Source: Crocinitomicaceae bacterium
GTDB taxonomy: Bacteria; Bacteroidota; Bacteroidia; Flavobacteriales_D; Crocinitomicaceae
Reading direction: 5' to 3'
Assembly: GCA_016708105.1 (NCBI GenBank)
Contig: JADJGJ010000001.1
Span: 2,480,001 to 2,544,000, forward strand
Length of the DNA: 64,000 nucleotides
Under the pieces are notes generated by a model. It saw nothing but the letters and a program-made list of their open reading frames with translations. It was not told the DNA's origin and made no database searches. The first letter of the stretch is position 1; every line of letters starts with the position of its first letter. Positions 28,588 through 37,792 of this stretch are shown here, piece by piece. The translations under genes were made by a program, and so were the position numbers.

Positions 28588-29925
28588 TTAGGCTTGACGC
28601 ATCCATTTTATCAATTCTTTCCAAGTAGTTTTTTTACCGTACATCAAAATACCAATCCGATAAATTTTTCCGGCAAAATACGTTGAGGCAATGAATGTAC
28701 CTGTGAGAATAACTAAGGATAAAATCACTTCCCATATATTTACCGTGCCCGCCGCAATACGCTGTAACATGATAATAGGCGATGAGAACGGAATTTGCGA
28801 AAGCCACACTGCAGCCGTGCCGTCAGAGTTACCTTGAATCAACACAGATACCAGGTATGAAAACATGAGCGGCAACATCACCGGCACCATCAATTGTTGT
28901 GTATCAGCTTCAGAATCTACGGCAGAACCGATCATGGCAAATAGACTTCCGTACAATAAATATCCACCAATAAAATAAAGTAAAAACATGATGATGAGAG
29001 GAGGCCATTGCACGTATTGAAAAAATACCTCAGCCCATTCACTGCGCATGGCTGTAGTTTCAATGCCGGTTGAAATTTGATTTAAAGCTTGCGTTTGATC
29101 CGCTACTCCCTGCCAATTTTCAGGAGTAAGAATATCTTTGAAAACAAATGTTTGCAAACCAATGAGCAGCACGGTAATTAAAATAACCCATATCAGAAAT
29201 TGAGTCAAACCAACTAAACCAATGGCCAGAATTTTACCCATCATCAACTCCATGGGTTTAACTGATGACACAATGATTTCAACCACTCTGCTTGTTTTTT
29301 CTTCAATAACGCCGCGCATTACTTGAGCAGCGTAAACGGTGATGAAGAGAAAAATAAAAATAGAAAACATCAAACCAATCATCTGTGCTTTGTCTCTGAC
29401 TTTACTTTTAGGCGTTTCATTAAAACTGGTAAGTTCTAATTTTGTGCGTTGTCTTATTTGCCTGTATTCATCTAATGACATGCCTTTGTCTAAGGCAAAA
29501 TATTCTTCAAGCCGGAGTTCAATTTTATCGTGAATATAATCTACCGCATTTGCTGATGGTTCTTCACGATACCAGCCTAAGATAGTTTTATTTGTAATGA
29601 CATTTTCATTCAATGCAATTAAAACATCAAATTTTTGCATATCCTCACGTGAAGCAAAGGCAGTGGAATCCACATAATCCTGATAGAAATAAAAAGTGGC
29701 CGGAGGATTTTTTTCATCAGTACCGATAAAAATATTTTCCTGACAAATATTGCGCGGATCAGCAATCAAAACATGTACATGCTTTTCCTTTTCAATGCTC
29801 AGCCACATGGCTAAAAACATCAGACCAACTACTAAGAGCGGAACCAGAATAGTTAGTACAATAAAAGATTTTTTGCGCACGCGAGTACTATACTCACGTT
29901 GAATGATGATACCAATTTTACTCAT
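28588..29925 (-). CDS. ABC exporter permease (NatB-like)
   Basis: The product, about 445 residues from the ATG at 29925, is an ABC-2 type permease of the NatB/YhaP group. It has one N-terminal transmembrane segment (about 25-45), a large extracytoplasmic domain, and about five C-terminal segments with VMRGVIEEKTSRVVEIIVSSVKPMELMMGKIL, the family signature. The ATG at 29925 (MSKIGIIIQREYSTRVRKKSF) overlaps the ATPase gene by 8 bp, as expected for a pair. Substrate is unknown; sodium or drug efflux is only a family precedent. Confidence 0.9.
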   Translation of the reverse strand: MSKIGIIIQREYSTRVRKKSFIVLTILVPLLVVGLMFLAMWLSIEKEKHVHVLIADPRNICQENIFIGTDEKNPPATFYFYQDYVDSTAFASREDMQKFDVLIALNENVITNKTILGWYREEPSANAVDYIHDKIELRLEEYFALDKGMSLDEYRQIRQRTKLELTSFNETPKSKVRDKAQMIGLMFSIFIFLFITVYAAQVMRGVIEEKTSRVVEIIVSSVKPMELMMGKILAIGLVGLTQFLIWVILITVLLIGLQTFVFKDILTPENWQGVADQTQALNQISTGIETTAMRSEWAEVFFQYVQWPPLIIMFLLYFIGGYLLYGSLFAMIGSAVDSEADTQQLMVPVMLPLMFSYLVSVLIQGNSDGTAAVWLSQIPFSSPIIMLQRIAAGTVNIWEVILSLVILTGTFIASTYFAGKIYRIGILMYGKKTTWKELIKWMRQA

Positions 29926-30853
29926 GTTGATCTCCTTTCTCACCTTGAACGGCGCGAATAAAAATATCATTCATGGTAGGAATGACTTCATTGACTGCTT
30001 GAATTTCAACTTCAGGTATCACCCTATCCAATAAATTATTGAGCGTATTTCCTTTTAACAATTTCACATGCGCCACGGCATGATGTTCATCTAACTGATA
30101 TTTATGTTCCAAAGAAAAATCAGCCCACAAGGCGTTGGCAAAACCAAACATCAACCCTTTGAACTGAATGGCGTAAGTATGCGTTCTGAATTGTTCCTTC
30201 ACATCACGTAAACTGCCATACAGCAATAGTTTTGCTTTATCAATCAAGGCAATGGAATCACAAATTTCTTCAACACTCGTCATGTTATGAGTAGACAACA
30301 TGATGGAAACGCCTTTTTCTTTCAGAGCCAAAATTTCTTTGCGCAAGATATCTGTATTGATAGGGTCAAAACCTGAAAAAGGTTCATCTAAAATCAACAG
30401 TTTAGGTTGATGCATCACCGTGATGATGAACTGAATTTTTTGAGCCATTCCTTTACTCAGTTCTTCCACTTTTTTATCATACCATGAGGTGATATCAAAT
30501 TTTTCAAACCAATAATCCAATTGTTTTTTAGCGTCAGTTTTGGTCATGCCTTTGAGGCGAGCAAAGTACAAGGCTTGCTCACGTACTTTCATTTTTTTGT
30601 AGAGACCCCGCTCTTCAGGCAAATACCCAATTGCGGCAATATCATCTCTTCGGATTTCACGACCTTCTAAAAAAACTTTACCTGAATCAGGTCCGGTGAT
30701 TTGATTGATGATACGGATGAGCGTGGTTTTGCCGGCGCCATTAGGACCAAGCAAACCAAAAATTTCACCTTTTTTAGTCGTGATAGAAATATCATCCAGT
30801 GCCCTGTGTCCGGCGTATTGTTTGACAATATTTTCTACCCTTAGCATTTCCAT
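29918..30853 (-). CDS. ABC exporter ATP-binding protein (NatA-like)
   Basis: The ATPase of about 311 residues carries Walker A GPNGAGKTT, the signature LSKGMAQKIQ, Walker B KLLILDEPFSGFDP and the His switch STHN. A C-terminal extension of about 80 residues is typical of the NatA/YhaQ group. The start at 30853 (MEMLRVENIVKQY) is preferred to the in-frame 30985, which would add 44 non-homologous residues; 30847 is also possible. It is the first gene of the operon that ends at 24313. Confidence 0.92.
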   Translation of the reverse strand: MEMLRVENIVKQYAGHRALDDISITTKKGEIFGLLGPNGAGKTTLIRIINQITGPDSGKVFLEGREIRRDDIAAIGYLPEERGLYKKMKVREQALYFARLKGMTKTDAKKQLDYWFEKFDITSWYDKKVEELSKGMAQKIQFIITVMHQPKLLILDEPFSGFDPINTDILRKEILALKEKGVSIMLSTHNMTSVEEICDSIALIDKAKLLLYGSLRDVKEQFRTHTYAIQFKGLMFGFANALWADFSLEHKYQLDEHHAVAHVKLLKGNTLNNLLDRVIPEVEIQAVNEVIPTMNDIFIRAVQGEKGDQHE

Positions 30854-31042
30854 ACGGCTTACAATCTGGGGTTTATACCGTTCTATCAGTTGAATAATTG
30901 ATGAATTCAACTGGCATAATAACCAAAGGTAAGTATGATGACAACTGAAAACGAGACAGACACCGGATGGTTTTGAACAAGCCAATATGAATTACCTTGA
31001 TTTTTGTTTGATGTTGGTGAGGGATTGGCGTGGTTATTTCCC

Positions 31043-31086
31043 CGTTACATGTAGGCGCAGGTCGCGACCTGCGCCTACATGTAACG
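31043..31086. repeat. Perfect 44-bp palindrome
   Basis: Two 22-base arms are perfect reverse complements with no loop; the core GCAGGTCGCGACCTGC is shared with 161-206. It lies about 190 bp upstream of the ABC ATPase start codon and 100 bp upstream of a plus-strand gene, between divergent genes. Confidence 0.85.
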
Positions 31087-31186
31087 ATTAGAAAATTCTT
31101 ATGAAAATACTAATGAGGGGTGAGGAACTTTATATTTGTTTGGTGATGTTTGTGCGCATCCATCCTATGCAATAATGTAATTTTGA

Positions 31187-31795
31187 ATGAAGTTGAATGA
31201 CAATTATAAAATTTTACTTGCATTATGCTTGATTATTTTGTCCAATATTCTTGGTCATAAATTCCCTCCGTCATCCATCGCTCTTTCGCCAATTACTATG
31301 GGCCTACTAACCGGTATTCTGGCGACAACGAAACTAAAATGGATATACAGGATTCTGCTCATCATGTTCAGCATTGCCCTGCATGACCTATTTATTAAAA
31401 CATATTCCGGTGGTAAATACGATGCTGAGGGCGCAGGTTTTATTCAATTTTTTTTCATTATTGGATTGATTATTTCCTTTCTAATAATTTGTATAAAAAC
31501 ATTATTAGATCGTGGATTGAAAGCCTTACATAAAGTAGGTTTAATTCTTTTATTATCTGCGGTTATGATTCTTTATGCACTCTATTTCGGTTCATACGGG
31601 CTCACTTTTACCCTGCCTATGAGCGCAACAAAACAGGAGGCAATTGAGAAAAATACGTTTCTTTCAGAACTAGATTTTTCACCCCGTGAAATAGTCTACA
31701 AGGAAGACAGCATTCAATTTATTTCAGGCTGGGCAGAACAAGAAGTTATTGTAAATCATCAAAAGCTGTTTATACCATTAGCCAATATAATTTAG
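31187..31795 (+). CDS. Membrane protein of unknown function
   Basis: The 202-residue protein has about five hydrophobic segments (about 8-24, 34-50, 54-66, 85-105, 117-137) and a polar C-terminal domain of 60 residues. I do not recognise the family. A TAATTTTG box ends 2 bp before the ATG, too close for a usual leader. Its stop lies within 3 bp of the left end of the IS630-like element, so the C terminus may have been altered by the insertion. Confidence 0.65.
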   Translation: MKLNDNYKILLALCLIILSNILGHKFPPSSIALSPITMGLLTGILATTKLKWIYRILLIMFSIALHDLFIKTYSGGKYDAEGAGFIQFFFIIGLIISFLIICIKTLLDRGLKALHKVGLILLLSAVMILYALYFGSYGLTFTLPMSATKQEAIEKNTFLSELDFSPREIVYKEDSIQFISGWAEQEVIVNHQKLFIPLANII

Positions 31796-32881
31796 TCTAA
31801 AAAGAGCATAATAAATATTTGAAGGAACAAATTTTCTTTACTGTTTTTGTTGTAATTATTCTCCTCACAACCTTGGCTAAGTGTTTGCCCAATTGATCGA
31901 TGGTATTAAAGGATTTGCAAACGAACTCTTGTTTGAGTTGCCACCAAATTTTCTCGGCGGGGTTTAGTTCTGGACTATAAGGCGGCAGAAAAATTAAAAT
32001 GATATTCTCGGGTATGATTAGTTTCTTTTGCCTTATGGAAGGCTCCGTTGTCAAGCACGATTAGTTTAAGTTCTTTTGGATTCTGCTTTGATAATTCTTG
32101 AATAAAATATTGAAAGCAATCTGTATTACAATAAGGCAGTTCCAACAAAAAGCTATCTCCATTTATTGGTGAGAATGCTCCATATAGGTATGTGTTTTCG
32201 AATTTGTGTTGATAAGTACAAACGGGTTTTACCCCTTTGCTGTTAGAACCCGCCCTGTTCTTGTGAGTAGTCCAAATCGACTCTCATCCTGGCAATAAAT
32301 ATTAATGCTTTTATAGCATCCCAATAGTGGTTTTACTTTGTCTTTACAGATTCGTTTGAAGTTTTTTTAAAAGTAGCAACCGCTTCTTTATCCTTTTAAT
32401 ATGACTCTTGCGGGGTACTTTTAACGATGCGCCAAAGTGCCTTTTAACATAATGACGCAAGCTGTTGTAATTAACTCCTTTAATAAAATTATTTTCCACC
32501 CACGCATGTAATTGTTTGTAGCTTGAAAATGCGGCATCCTCTGAACAAAGCTTCAATTTAATTTTCTTATGCACAGACTTACTTATTATGGAGGGCTTAA
32601 ATCCAATTCTACCATCCTTTAATAATTCGGATATACCGCCCTTTTGATATTTAGTCCGCCATGTCTGAATACTGTTGTGATTTACACCTATCAGTTCCGC
32701 TAATTCATTCTTGCCTAATGCTCGATCAGAACGCTTGATCTCAATAAGCATTTTTATTTTCGGACCGTGGTGGTCTGCAGATTTTTTTAAGAGACTTCTT
32801 AAGTCCTTAAGCGATTCTTTCACCGTAATAGAGAGTGCATTTGCCATACCTCAAATATATAGCATATATACATTAGTCTAA
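31792..32881. mobile_element. IS630-like element with decayed ends
   Basis: About 1.09 kb contains a broken IS630-family transposase. Both edges carry TTAGTCTAA (31792-31800 and 32873-32881), and inward from these AATATTTGAAGG-like sequences occur in inverted orientation, giving imperfect terminal inverted repeats of about 33 bp. No clean TA target duplication can be assigned. Confidence 0.65.
31797..32847 (-). pseudogene. IS630 family transposase, frameshifted
   Basis: The N-terminal 167 residues (32344-32847) hold the helix-turn-helix (LAELIGVNHNSIQTWR). The middle catalytic part is readable in another frame (INIYCQDESRFGLLTRTGR, then LIVLDNGAFHKAK), and the C-terminal 85 residues (31797-32054) carry LPPYSPELNPAEKIWW. 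Frame changes are needed at an A7 run near 32370, a G run near 32240 and around 32025. Three breaks in different places argue for decay, not one programmed shift. Confidence 0.8.
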
Positions 32882-32900
32882 TATAGTTCAAGAAAAGATA

Positions 32901-33197
32901 TTGACAATTTACTTGTTAATATCAGACTATTCTATAATAGCTAATGGTATTAGAAAAAAAGTACAAACAGATTATGTCAAATACAAAATTTTAATCCTAC
33001 ATAATTTCAAAGCAGATTTTGATGCACTTTATTTTCAAATCAATTCTACTAATGTGAATGGTTCACATCCTATTGACACAGTCATTGAATTTTGTGAGCA
33101 TCATTCAAGCCCAATTGAGATGAACATTTTCACGTTGCGCGATGATTCATTAAAAAATGAAAAGTTGATTGGAAAAGTTTCTATTACACATAAATAA
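32901..33197 (+). CDS. Orphan hypothetical protein
   Basis: The 98-residue frame begins 20 bp beyond the IS630-like element (MTIYLLISDYSII) and has no signal peptide and no recognised domain. It could be a real accessory gene or a fragment stranded by the insertion. AT content is like its surroundings. Low confidence. Confidence 0.35.
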   Translation: MTIYLLISDYSIIANGIRKKVQTDYVKYKILILHNFKADFDALYFQINSTNVNGSHPIDTVIEFCEHHSSPIEMNIFTLRDDSLKNEKLIGKVSITHK

Positions 33198-33774
33198 TAT
33201 TGGACGCTTGGCCAGTTGTAGTTGTGATTGCGCCGTAGTTAAAGGTAGAATTTTTCCTGTTAAGGCGAACACACAAAATATTTTTGTAATTTTTTTTCCA
33301 CTACTGTCCGATAAAAACATTTGATGGCATCCGTTATCTCAATAATATCAGGTGATGCCAACACATTATCACGTTTGGGGCTTACTTATGGTTACCGCTT
33401 TTCAATTTAGTTTCTTTCTTCTTTTGGCTTGACCCAAAAGAAGCAAAAAGTCAAGGCCCGCAAAAAAGACAGGCAATACTTCTTGCAAATTCTAAGTGCG
33501 GACGGGTGATCTCCGGAACATTTGTAATTGAAGGAACGTTATCTGCACGGAGCTTCCCGTCCTTACTAAGAATTCGCCGCGAATTATCACCTATCTTTTT
33601 TGATGGCCGGGGAAGCTTTATCTGAATATTTTACTTTTTCCCCGGACAATAGTGTTTTTTTTCATTTACTAAAATTTTTGTTTGCGTTTTTTCTACGGAG
33701 CGTAAATTTTTCCTGTTAGGAGTGCAACACAATACATTTTAGCTTTTATTATGCTACGTTTTTTGCAATGGGTT
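33198..33774. repeat. Intergenic repeat-rich region
   Basis: No gene is supported. Arms of 19 bases at 33488-33506 and 33556-33574 (ending GGACGGG and beginning CCCGTCC) pair with three mismatches, and a nested CTCCG/CGGAG pair lies inside, making an 87-base hairpin. Downstream AATTCGC/GCGAATT is a short perfect inverted repeat. A CTTGAC/GTCAAG pair lies at about 33428-33456. These look like dispersed non-coding repeats. Confidence 0.6.
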
Positions 33775-34164
33775 TTACACGAATCTAATATCAGATAATT
33801 CTTTTCCGATTGTATGTATTCCCTGAATGATTTTGTCTGTTTGTTTTGCGGATGGATTTTTTCGTCCTTGCACATATTGTGAAAGTAAAGTAGGATTCAT
33901 TCCAATTCGCTTTGCTAGGAAATTTGCATTCAGTACACGATAATATTGAAAGAACTGTTGTAAGTCAAGATTCAATTTGATGTTTTTTGCGTCGACAAAG
34001 TAACCACTTTCTTCATATGCAAGATTCAATGCGTCAATTAAATTGTCGTATAAAGACGTAATGTCCTTTGCCGTCGAAAAGACAGCCATATCTTCGGCAT
34101 AAGCAGAGTAACCAGTTTTAGTTTTTTCAACTGTTACATTAATTTTTTTTGTCAACTTCTTCAT
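33775..34164 (-). CDS. hicB: HicB family antitoxin with DNA-binding domain
   Basis: The 129-residue protein has an N-terminal HicB-like RNase-H-fold part (VTVEKTKTGYSAYAEDM, then ITSLYDNLIDALNLAYEESG) and a C-terminal helix-turn-helix of the Xre type (FLAKRIGMNPTLLSQYVQGRKNPS). It should neutralise HicA and autoregulate. The gene follows hicA by 4 bp. Confidence 0.85.
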   Translation of the reverse strand: MKKLTKKINVTVEKTKTGYSAYAEDMAVFSTAKDITSLYDNLIDALNLAYEESGYFVDAKNIKLNLDLQQFFQYYRVLNANFLAKRIGMNPTLLSQYVQGRKNPSAKQTDKIIQGIHTIGKELSDIRFV

Positions 34165-34168
34165 AATC

Positions 34169-34357
34169 CTACTTCTTAATTCCGGCTTGTTTGAACAATT
34201 TTTTTTCTAACCCACGACCAAGTTTGCTACTTCCATGATTCGGAAAAATTATAATTCCTTCCTTGGTGTCATGAATTAGTTTCAGATGTGATCCGCTTTG
34301 AGATATGCCGTACCATCCGTCTTTCTTCAAAATTCTTAAAGCTTCGGAACATTTCAC
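34169..34357 (-). CDS. hicA: HicA family mRNA interferase toxin
   Basis: This 62-residue protein is typical HicA: ALRILKKDGWYGISQSGSHLKLIH, with the active His in the GSH motif, then IIIFPNHGSSKLGRGLEKKLFKQAGI. HicA cleaves mRNA when not bound by HicB. The start is GTG. It is the first gene of the pair. Confidence 0.88.
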   Translation of the reverse strand: MKCSEALRILKKDGWYGISQSGSHLKLIHDTKEGIIIFPNHGSSKLGRGLEKKLFKQAGIKK

Positions 34358-34365
34358 ATGCAGAG

Positions 34366-34381
34366 GTAAATAATAATTTAC
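34366..34381. promoter_or_regulatory. Putative HicB operator
   Basis: GTAAAT-N4-ATTTAC lies 9 bp upstream of the hicA start codon. Autoregulation by HicB helix-turn-helix at such a site is known for the family; here it is inference. Confidence 0.4.
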
Positions 34382-34448
34382 TTTATTGCAAGGATTTCGC
34401 CAAATTTAAATGTAGCATAACGGCAGTCTGTCTAACACATTCCTAAAT

Positions 34449-34685
34449 TCACTTCTTCTTCTTCCCGCGTGAATATCCAAAGTAGAATCCAAATCCGAAA
34501 CCAATCATAAGTGTAAGAATGGCTACCCAGAATTTGAAAATGACATACCCTGCCAGCGCAAGTAAGATGGTTCCGGCAACAAGTATCCAAATGGTTTTTG
34601 ATGATTTTGATTCCATAGTATGAGAGATTGATTCATGCGAATGTACGTTTTCTTTGCGTGATGATGAATGAAAACTGAAACTCAT
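34449..34685 (-). CDS. Small glycine-rich two-segment membrane protein
   Basis: The 78-residue frame has two hydrophobic segments (about 31-46 and 51-70), the second rich in Gly (GFGFGFYFGYSRGKKKK). The Met at 34616 (MESKSSKT) is a likely start, giving 55 residues. A conserved small protein of unknown role is likely. Confidence 0.55.
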   Translation of the reverse strand: MSFSFHSSSRKENVHSHESISHTMESKSSKTIWILVAGTILLALAGYVIFKFWVAILTLMIGFGFGFYFGYSRGKKKK

Positions 34686-34906
34686 CGCAATACACTTCTA
34701 AGGTTGACTGAAAGATGAAATTTGGTGTTTCATTGGTTAATCTTGCATTGAAATAGTAAAGTTATATATTGACTTAATATTTGCATTTATAAAGTAATTA
34801 CTTTACGTTTACTTAAAAGAGTAAATCATGCGTTGATTATTGACTTAAAACAGAACTGTTCAAAGCATTCTCACAATGATGTATCGTCTACTAATCACTT
34901 AAATCT

Positions 34907-37522
34907 CTATACCAACTGAGATTTCACAAACTCAATAGCTTTAGGTAAACTATCCGGATCTTTCCCTCCTGCTGTTGCAAAGAAAGGTTGACCGCCGCCG
35001 CCGCCGCCAATTAGTTTCGCTGATTCACGCACTAAATTTCCGGCGTGCCAGTTTTTTGATTTAGCTAATTCATCTGAAATTGCAATTGAAATAGTTGCTT
35101 TTCCATCTGCTTTTCCACCTACAACTATAACAAGATTTTGCACTTCACCTTTTAATTGAAAACACAAATCTTTAATGAGATTTGCATCCAGATCAAGAAT
35201 AGCTGAAGCATAATTTACTCCACCTAAATCTGTGATTTGTTTTTTCAAATCTTCTTTGATACTCACTAATTGACCGCGTTGCAATTTTTCAATTTCTTTA
35301 GTAAGTGAAATATTTTTCTTGTATAAATCTTCAATGGTTTTTGATAGATCAGCCGGTTTATTGAACATGGCGGAAATTAGGTCATATTGTTTTGCGCGCT
35401 CTTTATAATACTGCTCAGCTTTATCAGCAGTAATGGCTTCAATACGACGAACACCGGCTGCAACAGATCCTTCAGACACAATTTTAAACATACCAATTTC
35501 ACTGGTTGAGCGCACGTGACATCCGCCACATAATTCAATTGAATCACCAAATTTTATAACGCGTACAAAATCACCGTACTTTTCACCAAATAGTGCCATG
35601 GCTCCCATTTTCTGTGCTTCATCAATGGGCAGTGAACGCTTCTCATCCAAATGAATGCCTTCTTTGATTTTATCGTTTACTCTTTTCTCAATTTCTTCCA
35701 ATTCTTCATCGGTCACTTTTGCAAAATGAGAGAAATCAAAACGCAGGTTTTCATCATTTACCAAAGATCCTTTTTGTTCAACATGTTTACCAAGCACTGC
35801 ACGCAAAGCATGATGCAATAAATGGGTTGCACTATGATTTGCTTGCGTGAGACGTCGTTTAGAAGCAGTGACTGTTGCCTTAAATGTAGACGTTAAATTT
35901 TCAGGTAATTTTTCTGCAAGATGAATGATCAGATTGTTTTCTTTTTTTGTATCAAAAATTTCAATAGTTTCTGTTCCGTTTGAAATTGTTCCCTGATCAC
36001 CAACTTGTCCTCCACCTTCAGCATAAAAAGGAGTCACGTTAAACACCAATTGATAGAATGATTTATTTTTTTGTTTGACTTTACGATATTTTACCAGATA
36101 CAAATCAGTCTTCAAAAAATCATAGCCTATAAATTCTTGTTCATCATCATTCATGAGAATCACCCAATCATCAGACTCAACTTGAGTAGCTGCGCGAGAG
36201 CGGTCTTTTTGTTTGGCTAATTCTACTTCATACCCGCGCTCATCAACCAGCATTTCACGCTCCCTGGCAATCAATGAAGTTAAGTCAAACGGGAATCCGT
36301 AGGTGTCATATAACTCAAAAACATCTTCCCCTGCCAATTCATTTTTACCACTTGATTTTGCTTTGGTAATTACATCATTGATCCGTTTGATCCCTGTTTC
36401 AAGTGTTCTGAAAAAACTTGCTTCTTCTTCACGAATTACCTTTTGAATAAGCTCAGCCTGACTTTTAAGTTCAGGAAAAGCATCACCCATTGCCACGCCA
36501 AGTTTCACTGACAGATCACACAGAAAAGGTTCTTTCAAATCAAGCGTTTGATAGCCATACCGCACCGCACGACGAAGAATACGGCGAATCACGTAACCAG
36601 CGCCGGTATTAGATGGTAATTGCCCGTCTGCAATAGAAAATGAAATTGCGCGAATGTGATCTACAATTACACGCATGGCTATATTCACTTTTTCATCTTG
36701 TCCATATTTTTTACCGGTGAGCTCAACCAGATATCCAATTAAAAACTGGAACATATCTGTGTCATAATTTGATTGCTTGCCTTGCAATACCATAGCCAAG
36801 CGCTCTAATCCCATTCCGGTATCTACATGCGTTGACGGTAATTTTTCCAATTCACCATTTGCTTTGCGGTTGAACTGCATAAACACCAAATTCCAGATTT
36901 CAATTACCTGCGGATGATCATTATTCACCAAAGTTTTTCCATCAATTTTTTTGCGTTCATCTTCTAAACGCATGTCGACATGAATTTCAGTACATGGCCC
37001 GCAAGGACCAGTATCACCCATTTCCCAAAAATTATCTTTTTTACTAGCCTTTAAAATTCGCTCAGCAGGCATGTATTGTTTCCATAAATTTTCTGATTCA
37101 GTATCTGCAGGCACGCCGTCTTTTTCATCTCCTTCAAAAACGGTGACATAGATTCTGTCTTTGTCAATCTTATAAACCTGAGTTAAAAGTTCCCATGCCC
37201 AATCAATAGATTCTTTTTTAAAATAATCACCAAATGACCAATTACCTAACATTTCAAACATGGTGTGGTGATAGGTATCAACGCCTACTTCTTCCAAGTC
37301 GTTGTGTTTTCCTGAAACGCGCAAACATTTTTGTGTATTGGCAATACGCTTATCCTCTGCTTCACGATATCCCAGAAAAAAATCTTTAAACTGGTTCATG
37401 CCTGCATTGGTAAACATGAGGGTTGGATCATTTTTTACCACCATGGGTGCAGATGGAACAATTTTATGACCTTTGGATGCAAAAAAATCCTGAAAAGCCT
37501 TACGTATGTCGTTGATTTTCAT
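34907..37522 (-). CDS. alaS: Alanine--tRNA ligase
   Basis: The 871-residue class II synthetase charges tRNA-Ala. The N-terminal motif FFASKGHKIVPSAPMV, the catalytic HTMFEMLGNWSFGDYFK, the editing site HSATHLLHHAL with CGGCH, and the Gly-rich C-terminal end (GGGGGGQPFFATAGG) are all present. Length matches the family. The gene is monocistronic, with an intergenic repeat block upstream. Confidence 0.97.
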   Translation of the reverse strand: MKINDIRKAFQDFFASKGHKIVPSAPMVVKNDPTLMFTNAGMNQFKDFFLGYREAEDKRIANTQKCLRVSGKHNDLEEVGVDTYHHTMFEMLGNWSFGDYFKKESIDWAWELLTQVYKIDKDRIYVTVFEGDEKDGVPADTESENLWKQYMPAERILKASKKDNFWEMGDTGPCGPCTEIHVDMRLEDERKKIDGKTLVNNDHPQVIEIWNLVFMQFNRKANGELEKLPSTHVDTGMGLERLAMVLQGKQSNYDTDMFQFLIGYLVELTGKKYGQDEKVNIAMRVIVDHIRAISFSIADGQLPSNTGAGYVIRRILRRAVRYGYQTLDLKEPFLCDLSVKLGVAMGDAFPELKSQAELIQKVIREEEASFFRTLETGIKRINDVITKAKSSGKNELAGEDVFELYDTYGFPFDLTSLIAREREMLVDERGYEVELAKQKDRSRAATQVESDDWVILMNDDEQEFIGYDFLKTDLYLVKYRKVKQKNKSFYQLVFNVTPFYAEGGGQVGDQGTISNGTETIEIFDTKKENNLIIHLAEKLPENLTSTFKATVTASKRRLTQANHSATHLLHHALRAVLGKHVEQKGSLVNDENLRFDFSHFAKVTDEELEEIEKRVNDKIKEGIHLDEKRSLPIDEAQKMGAMALFGEKYGDFVRVIKFGDSIELCGGCHVRSTSEIGMFKIVSEGSVAAGVRRIEAITADKAEQYYKERAKQYDLISAMFNKPADLSKTIEDLYKKNISLTKEIEKLQRGQLVSIKEDLKKQITDLGGVNYASAILDLDANLIKDLCFQLKGEVQNLVIVVGGKADGKATISIAISDELAKSKNWHAGNLVRESAKLIGGGGGGQPFFATAGGKDPDSLPKAIEFVKSQLV

Positions 37523-37556
37523 TTGATACTCTGTTAACTATTGTTAATTGGAATTG

Positions 37557-37564
37557 CAAAGTTA
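37557..37564 (-). promoter_or_regulatory. Candidate -7 box of alaS promoter
   Basis: On the minus strand TAACTTTG matches the Bacteroidota TAnnTTTG box, 35 bp upstream of the alaS start codon. A convincing -33 element is not clear. Confidence 0.45.
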
Positions 37565-37599
37565 GACTTATCCGGTAAATTTGCACCCGAATTGGGTTG

Positions 37600-37690
37600 G
37601 GGATTTTTTTTAGGGATTAGGGATTAGGGATTAGGACATAGGCATTGGGGTGGGTGTAGGGGTGAATCGCATTCGCCCTAACGTAGAAGG
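37600..37690. repeat. Repeat block, reverse copy of 41855-41930
   Basis: This segment contains AGGGATT tandem units, then GACATAGGCATTGGGG and the GGGCGAAT repeat reading on the minus strand. The same ordered elements appear in the opposite orientation at 41855-41930. The two copies therefore flank a 4.2-kb region inversely. The rest of the gap to 37792 shows no gene. Confidence 0.7.
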
Positions 37691-37792
37691 TGAAAAATTA
37701 TTGACGACTGCAATCATACAAATTTAATACGCAATACATGTAAGGCGAGTTGCATTCGCGATATCGTAGAATAAGATAAAAAATAAAAGAAA

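Noticed and set aside
31797..32847. Programmed frameshift in the IS630-like transposase
   Set aside because: The first break at the A7 run might be programmed, but two more breaks are needed to restore the protein.
33775..34357. Larger defence island around HicAB
   Set aside because: No restriction, CBASS, retron, Abi or similar gene is beside it; only the toxin-antitoxin pair is supported.
37615..37640. Telomere-like repeat
   Set aside because: Only three or four AGGGATT units occur in a larger repeat block; the chromosome is expected to be circular.
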